Assembly (NCBI GenBank): GCA_050010135.1
Contig: JBEKLP010000025.1
Location: 1 to 34,257, forward strand
Length of the DNA: 34,257 nucleotides
From: FEN-1073 sp050010135
Lineage (GTDB): Bacteria > Chloroflexota > Anaerolineae > Anaerolineales > RBG-16-64-43
Direction of reading: 5' to 3'
The notes below the pieces were generated by a model. The model ran no database searches. It was not told where the DNA came from and saw nothing but the letters and a program-made list of their open reading frames with translations. Of the stretch, positions 30,593-34,257 are shown piece by piece (position 1 is the stretch's first letter; each line of letters opens with the position of its first letter). The translations under genes and the position numbers were made by a program.

Positions 30593-31375
30593 TCATCCTA
30601 TCTCAGTAAATAGAATCTCAAAAAACTTCTCCCTCGCCTCCCGTTCCCGCCATGGTGCGTGGCCGCATTTGGGCAGCAGGATGAATTGGAAATCCTTCAA
30701 GACGGATGCCAGGGGATGTTGAACACCCTCCGCCGGATGCGGATCGTAATCACCGTGGACCGCGACGACCGGGCAACGGATCTGCGGTCCGAGCTCGAGC
30801 AGCTCGCCCGAGGCGCGCATTGCCGCGGCTGCGGACCATACCCGTTGATGGATATCAAATTGAACCGGGATTTCCTCTTCCTCGTCGGGCAGTGGGTTGA
30901 AGGAATCCGCCGCAGTCATAATTGCTCCGAAACGGTCCAGCAGCGTATTTGAATCCTTCGTCGAGGGATTTTCAAGCGCGACGGTTATATCCTCCAACTC
31001 GCGCCTTTGATCCTGTGTGAGCCGGCGCATGCGCGTGGGTTGAATCCGGGCGACGTAACGGTCTTCGAACGGCGGGCAGCCGACCAGGATGAGCTTGCGC
31101 GCGATCTCCGGGTACCGTGCGGCAAGGATGTAGCCAAGCCAGGCGCCCCACGACCAGCCAGTCAGCGTGACGGGAAGATTGGCCCGCGTTTCCAAAACCT
31201 CGCGCAATTCCTGCACCTGGCCTTCCAGCGCGTCCGCCGTCTGCAGCGGTTCCAGTACGCCGCGTTCGCGCGCAAGCTCCTTTGCCACCGGTGCCATCTC
31301 GCCCGGCGCACCGGGCCCGCCGTGCAGCACGGCGATGCGAAAGGGAGCTTGTCCGTGGAGTCTCAGATTATCCAT
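30593..31375 (-). CDS. Alpha/beta hydrolase
   Basis: 260-residue cytoplasmic serine hydrolase. The oxyanion-type motif HGGPGAPGE (H18-E26) opens the fold. The nucleophile is S75 in GWSWGAW, the acid is probably the second Asp in VHGDYDPHP, and the base is the histidine in LLPKCGHAPWRE. A lid-like insert lies between residues about 115 and 180. It is similar in style to proline-iminopeptidase or esterase-like members, but the substrate cannot be read. I chose the ATG at 31375; the longer frame adds residues encoded by repeat D2. It stands alone between repeats. Confidence 0.85.
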   Translation of the reverse strand: MDNLRLHGQAPFRIAVLHGGPGAPGEMAPVAKELARERGVLEPLQTADALEGQVQELREVLETRANLPVTLTGWSWGAWLGYILAARYPEIARKLILVGCPPFEDRYVARIQPTRMRRLTQDQRRELEDITVALENPSTKDSNTLLDRFGAIMTAADSFNPLPDEEEEIPVQFDIHQRVWSAAAAMRASGELLELGPQIRCPVVAVHGDYDPHPAEGVQHPLASVLKDFQFILLPKCGHAPWREREAREKFFEILFTEIG

Positions 31376-31384
31376 AATCCTCGA

Positions 31385-31490
31385 ACGGAATAGTACACGG
31401 AATACACCGAAAAGAACCGAAGACACGGAAAAAGAATGATTTAAAAGCTCGGTGTAATCCGTGTTTTATTCCGTGAATTCCGTGTCCTCG
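31385..31490. repeat. Palindromic element D2 (CACGGAATACACCGA family)
   Basis: The left half carries ACGGAATAGTACACGGAATA, CACCGAAAAGAACCGAAG and ACACGGAAAAAG. The right half is the partial reverse complement CGGTGTAATCCGTGTTTTAT plus TCCGTGAATTCCGTGTCC. It fills the gap between the hydrolase and mtaB. Units match D1 at 28215. Confidence 0.7.
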
Positions 31491-31506
31491 GATCAGGCAT
31501 TTAAAC

Positions 31507-32769
31507 TTAAGGTACCGATTCGCCCACCATCTCGCTCCGTTCGACGGCTGTCAGCTTCACGCGCGAGAAGGTATTGGGCGCGATCGTTTCCGATTTAACG
31601 CGGACGCGGAGGAAGTTGCCGGTCAGCCCATGGCGCAGGCCGCAGCGCGTATCCGCCTCCCACAGCACGTCCATCTCGCGGCCGAGGAAACCGCGCGCGA
31701 ATGCATCCGCCGCGCGGTCGGCCGTCTTGCGGAGGAGCGTTGCACGCCGGCGGATCTTATCCGGCGGGACGACGTCTTTCATTGCCGCCGCCGCGGTGCC
31801 CGGGCGCGGCGAGAAGCGAAAGATGTGCAGACGCGCGAAGCCCATGCGTTCCACGAATTCAAGGCTGTCGCGAAACTCCGATTCGCTTTCACCGGGGAAG
31901 CCGACCATCAGGTCGCTGGTCACCGCCAGGTCGGGAATCGCCGCGCGTGCGGCATCGACGATGTGTGCGAAATCCTCCGGCGAGCTGCGCCGCGCCATCC
32001 GGCGCAGCGTTGCTGCGCAGCCGGATTGCAGCGGCAGGTGCAGATGCGGGCATACGCGTGCCTCCCGCCACAGGCGGAAAAATTCCGGGCGAACTTCCCA
32101 AGGCTCGAGCGAGGAGAGACGGACGCGCGGAATTGTGGTTTTCATCAGGACTGTTTCGAGCAGCCGCTCCAGCCCGAATTCCAATCCCAGGTCTTTGCCC
32201 CATGCGCCGAGGTGCACGCCCGCTAGCACCGCTTCCTTGGCGCCGGCGCTTTCCGCGGCGAGAATATTCTCCACGACGTCATCCGCACTCCGGCTGCGGA
32301 TCGGCCCGCGGGCCAGTCGCGTGACGCAATACGTGCACGCGTTGTCGCAGCCGTCCTGTACCTTAATATAGGCACGGGTCCGGCGTCGGTGTCCATCAGG
32401 CGAACGATCCCGGCGGATGGCACTGGATTTTTCTTCTCCGTCAAGAAGGATGGATATGGTGCGGTCTTTTTCTGTATTGGGAATCACTCGAACCACGCCG
32501 GGCAGCGCGGCGGCGCGCTCCGGCTCCATCGTCGCCCAGCAGCCGGTAAGCGCGAGGCGCGCGGCGGGGTTGCGCGCATGCGCGGAACGGGCTTTCTGCC
32601 GGCTGTCGCGTTCCGCTTCGCGCGTCACCGTGCAGGTGTTGATCAGGATGAGATCGGCTTCTTCCACACGGCCGGTCACTTCATGATCGAGCGCGCGCGC
32701 TTCCTCCGCCATGGCGTCAATCTCCGCCTGGTTCACCCGGCAACCGACCATGTCGAAAAAGATTTTCAT
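31507..32769 (-). CDS. mtaB: tRNA t6A37 methylthiotransferase MtaB
   Basis: 420-residue radical SAM methylthiotransferase that converts t6A37 to ms2t6A37 in ANN-decoding tRNAs. The N-terminal UPF0004 domain supplies C10 (MVGCRVNQAE), C46 (INTCTVT) and C77 (LTGCWATME). The radical SAM cluster is C141, C145, C148 (CDNACTYCVTRLARGP). A C-terminal TRAM-like region follows (EMDVLWEADTRCG, HGLTGNFLRVRVKSE). The start MKIFFDMVGCR is typical of MtaB and distinguishes it from MiaB and RimO. It is bordered by repeat elements on both sides and lies 113 bases downstream of the lipoprotein gene on the same strand. Confidence 0.93.
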   Translation of the reverse strand: MKIFFDMVGCRVNQAEIDAMAEEARALDHEVTGRVEEADLILINTCTVTREAERDSRQKARSAHARNPAARLALTGCWATMEPERAAALPGVVRVIPNTEKDRTISILLDGEEKSSAIRRDRSPDGHRRRTRAYIKVQDGCDNACTYCVTRLARGPIRSRSADDVVENILAAESAGAKEAVLAGVHLGAWGKDLGLEFGLERLLETVLMKTTIPRVRLSSLEPWEVRPEFFRLWREARVCPHLHLPLQSGCAATLRRMARRSSPEDFAHIVDAARAAIPDLAVTSDLMVGFPGESESEFRDSLEFVERMGFARLHIFRFSPRPGTAAAAMKDVVPPDKIRRRATLLRKTADRAADAFARGFLGREMDVLWEADTRCGLRHGLTGNFLRVRVKSETIAPNTFSRVKLTAVERSEMVGESVP

Positions 32770-32816
32770 AGTTGCTTTTACGTCATGAGAGGGCCATCCC
32801 ATCCACCCTCTCCTAG

Positions 32817-32855
32817 CCTCTCCCTCCTCCCCGTTTTACGGGAAGGAGGGAGAGG
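32817..32855. repeat. Palindromic element A4
   Basis: Arms CCTCTCCCTCCTCCCCGT (32817-32834) and ACGGGAAGGAGGGAGAGG (32838-32855) pair over 18 positions with one mismatch. The surroundings, CCCTCTCCTAG and GAGGGGAGAGG, pair further. It lies between mtaB and the upstream lipoprotein and is related to A1-A3. Confidence 0.65.
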
Positions 32856-32882
32856 GAGGGGAGAGGAAGGAAAGGTTGGGGT

Positions 32883-33512
32883 TTATGGTTTGCGGACGAC
32901 GAAATTATCGAAGTAGAGATCTGTGCCGGGCTGATCGTAGGTTCCCAGCCAGAGTCCGGCGTCGCCACCGGAAAAATCCGAGTCTGCCGCGGAGGCGACC
33001 AAGGTATCGTTGACGTAGAGAGAAAGCTTATCACCGACGCAGTCCGCGCGGAGATGGTTGGCAGCCGGCCCCGGGTGGATGCTTGGATCGGTTTTCATCG
33101 AGGTTCCCGAAAGCATCTCCAGATCGCTGCCGGAAGTCCGCTTGGCGATTCCGGCCTGGCCGTCGCCGGAGATCATCAGGATGTAAAAGTTCTTCTCGTC
33201 CCGATAGCGGCATAGCACGCCGAACACGTCCTGATCGGCGCCTGCTTTCTTGGTCACGTCCACATCGATCCGCACGTCGTTGGGAAAATCCCGGTGGGCG
33301 GTCGCCCACATGTAGTAATCGGAAGTGGCGGAGAAGATCCGGTACATTCCGCCGGCGTAATCCGTCACACCGTCGGCTCCAGTGGCGCGGTCCCAGCCGC
33401 TGGCGGAGTTGGAAAAATCATCCTGGTAATAGACGTCGCCCACCGGCATACTTGAAGGGGCGCATCCACCGAGTGCGAGGGCAAAAAAACAGATTACCAG
33501 CCAGCGTCTCAT
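32883..33512 (-). CDS. LamG-like lipoprotein, third paralogue
   Basis: 209-residue lipoprotein. The signal peptide (MRRWLVICFFALALGGC) ends in the lipobox ALGGC, giving a lipid-anchored protein with almost no linker. The rest is a beta-sandwich-like domain: YYQDDFSNSASGWDRATG, VFGVLCRYRDEKNFYILMIS, LRADCVGDKLSLYVNDTLVA and a closing YFDNFVVRKP. The order DDFS..SGW, FG, N..Y, L.A.CVG and F.N matches that of the genes at 1398 and 2273, including two cysteines. I chose the ATG at 33512; longer frames enter the leader region. A GGAGGAG lies about 14 bases upstream on the minus strand, rather far. The carbohydrate or lipid target is unknown. Confidence 0.78.
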   Translation of the reverse strand: MRRWLVICFFALALGGCAPSSMPVGDVYYQDDFSNSASGWDRATGADGVTDYAGGMYRIFSATSDYYMWATAHRDFPNDVRIDVDVTKKAGADQDVFGVLCRYRDEKNFYILMISGDGQAGIAKRTSGSDLEMLSGTSMKTDPSIHPGPAANHLRADCVGDKLSLYVNDTLVASAADSDFSGGDAGLWLGTYDQPGTDLYFDNFVVRKP

Positions 33513-33615
33513 AATGCGAGAACCGATCTCCTCCCAATGTTTTGTCCGGACTGTCGCATGGCGCATAGAATACAACACTCTTTCGAATGTGGCAATATGC
33601 GGCGTCCGCGATTGA

Positions 33616-33653
33616 CAAAAATAAAACCTCCGCCGAGCTGCGCCCGACGGAGG
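33616..33653 (-). terminator. Strong minus-strand terminator-like hairpin
   Basis: On the minus strand CCTCCGTCGGGC, loop GCA and GCTCGGCGGAGG pair over 12 positions (two G-U pairs), then TTTTATTTTTG. This is a good rho-independent terminator by shape. It faces the lipoprotein gene from 104 bases upstream, so it either ends a small transcript from about 33745 or acts as an attenuator for that gene. Confidence 0.65.
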
Positions 33654-33767
33654 CTTACCCAAAGAGGAAGGAATGTTTCTGACGGGATTCCTTCTTTATA
33701 AATATAGTAGAGCATTTCCTCCGGGTTGTCACGGCCGAATGTCATGGGAAAGGATGTATGTTCATCG

Positions 33768-33773
33768 TATAAT
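33768..33773 (+). promoter_or_regulatory. Probable -10 box for the YprB-like gene
   Basis: A perfect TATAAT; transcription would start near 33780, just before the leader frame at 33795. No clear -35 hexamer is seen. Confidence 0.4.
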
Positions 33774-33794
33774 GCCGGAGTGTCTCTATTTTTT

Positions 33795-33854
33795 ATGAAA
33801 AGCTTACGCCGCGATCTGCAATCTTACGCCGAATTTTTTACGAAGATTTTATGA
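33795..33854 (+). CDS. Possible 19-residue leader peptide
   Basis: ATG at 33795 opens a 19-residue frame (MKSLRRDLQSYAEFFTKIL) whose TGA overlaps the ATG of the next gene as ATGA. The direct repeat CTTACGCCG occurs twice within it. The start has no strong Shine-Dalgarno sequence. It could couple translation into the downstream gene, or be chance. Confidence 0.3.
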   Translation: MKSLRRDLQSYAEFFTKIL

Positions 33855-34257
33855 AAGATCTCCACGCGCTCCGCGCCCGTCTGCGCCATGCCGGATTGAA
33901 ACCGGCTTCGTCACTCTCTCCGCCGCGCCAGAAGGCGGCCCTGCTGCCCGCCGATTGGCCTGGGCAGGCGGTTCCCGGACCGGATGGAATTTTTTATTTG
34001 GCTGAATACCGCTACGGACCAGATGTCCGCCAAGGAGATCAGAGCCTTCTGGATTTTCTTCCATATTCTCCGCTGCCGGATTTTATGGAAATTCCCCGCG
34101 AGACAAATCTCACGAATATGGTGTTCATGGACACCGAGACAACCGGTTTGGCCGGGGGAACCGGAACGCTTGCGTTTTTAATCGGCACCGGGACTTGCGT
34201 CGATGGAATGTTCCTTGTCCGGCAATATTTTCTTCCCGATCCGTCGGGGGAGGCTGG
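33851..34257 (+). CDS. YprB-like ribonuclease H-fold exonuclease, partial
   Basis: The first 135 residues of a protein that runs off the window. The N-terminus is MKDLHALRARLRHAGLKP. The start of the nuclease domain, VFMDTETTGLAGGTGTLAFL, carries the first acidic pair (DxE) of a DnaQ-like / RNase_H_2 fold, followed by VRQYFLPDPSGE, a typical YprB pattern. Such proteins are predicted 3'-5' exonucleases, sometimes fused to TPR repeats or next to DEAD-box helicases. The remaining catalytic residues are outside the window. The ATG may be translationally coupled to the 19-codon frame. Confidence 0.8.
   Translation, partial: MKDLHALRARLRHAGLKPASSLSPPRQKAALLPADWPGQAVPGPDGIFYLAEYRYGPDVRQGDQSLLDFLPYSPLPDFMEIPRETNLTNMVFMDTETTGLAGGTGTLAFLIGTGTCVDGMFLVRQYFLPDPSGEA

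Larger units (their letters stand above)
33513..33850. other. 338-base divergent intergenic region
   Basis: It separates the minus-strand lipoprotein from the plus-strand YprB-like gene. It contains a minus-strand terminator-like hairpin, a plus-strand TATAAT and a 19-codon leader frame. No further gene is convincing. Confidence 0.5.

Noticed and set aside
31376..31426. Longer N-terminus for the alpha/beta hydrolase
   Set aside because: The additional 17 residues are encoded by repeat D2; the ATG at 31375 starts the fold properly.

Overview
The window is a GC-rich bacterial chromosome segment with about 34 protein genes on both strands. No rRNA, tRNA, CRISPR array, transposase or phage gene was recognised. 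The gene content suggests a Chloroflexota bacterium, probably Anaerolineae-like. The hints are a SpoVS homologue, several lipoproteins with long Pro/Thr linkers before a secreted domain, a C39-TPR secreted peptidase, a viroplasmin-type RNase H, and FHA/PP2C signalling proteins. This taxonomic guess is inference from gene style, not from a marker gene.

Layout. 1-3.1 kb: holB (DNA polymerase III delta'), convergent spoVS, and two overlapping paralogous lipoprotein genes. 3.2-6.25 kb: a transporter operon behind a perfect-consensus promoter and a palindrome (membrane protein, winged-helix regulator, ABC ATPase, ABC-2 permease). 6.3-10.6 kb: lipA on the minus strand, then GNAT, surE, proC and an AAC(3)-like acetyltransferase on the plus strand. 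10.8-15.8 kb: a tight plus-strand run of C39 peptidase-TPR, MurJ, radical SAM/SPASM and FAD amine oxidase. 16.0-20.1 kb (minus): a PP2C phosphatase fused to a FecR-like domain, broken by a one-base frameshift near its end, and a VWA-FHA membrane protein. 20.6-22.8 kb (minus): a HAD-DinB fusion, a Cys-rich small protein and efp. 23.1-28.0 kb: a two-component system divergent from a PepSY / anchor / ApbE / ferric-reductase-like cluster. 28.3-34.3 kb: viroplasmin-RNase H, GerMN lipoprotein, YcxB-like protein, alpha/beta hydrolase, MtaB, a third paralogous lipoprotein, and the start of a YprB-like exonuclease that runs off the window.

The most striking non-coding feature is the density of small palindromic intergenic elements. 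At least four sequence families (called A to D here) each occur at least twice in 34 kb, almost always between genes. One family-C copy sits directly after the stop codon of the RNase H gene. The other C copy sits directly after what looks like a decayed copy of that gene's last codons, 1.5 kb away, so the element and the gene end seem to have been copied together.

The best candidates for linked systems are: (i) the PepSY-ApbE-ferric reductase cluster with its adjacent two-component system, probably flavin/heme extracytoplasmic electron transfer with no flavoprotein substrate in view; (ii) the FHA-VWA and PP2C-FecR pair, envelope phosphosignalling with no kinase in the window; and (iii) the C39 / MurJ / radical SAM / amine oxidase run, whose joint role is unknown.
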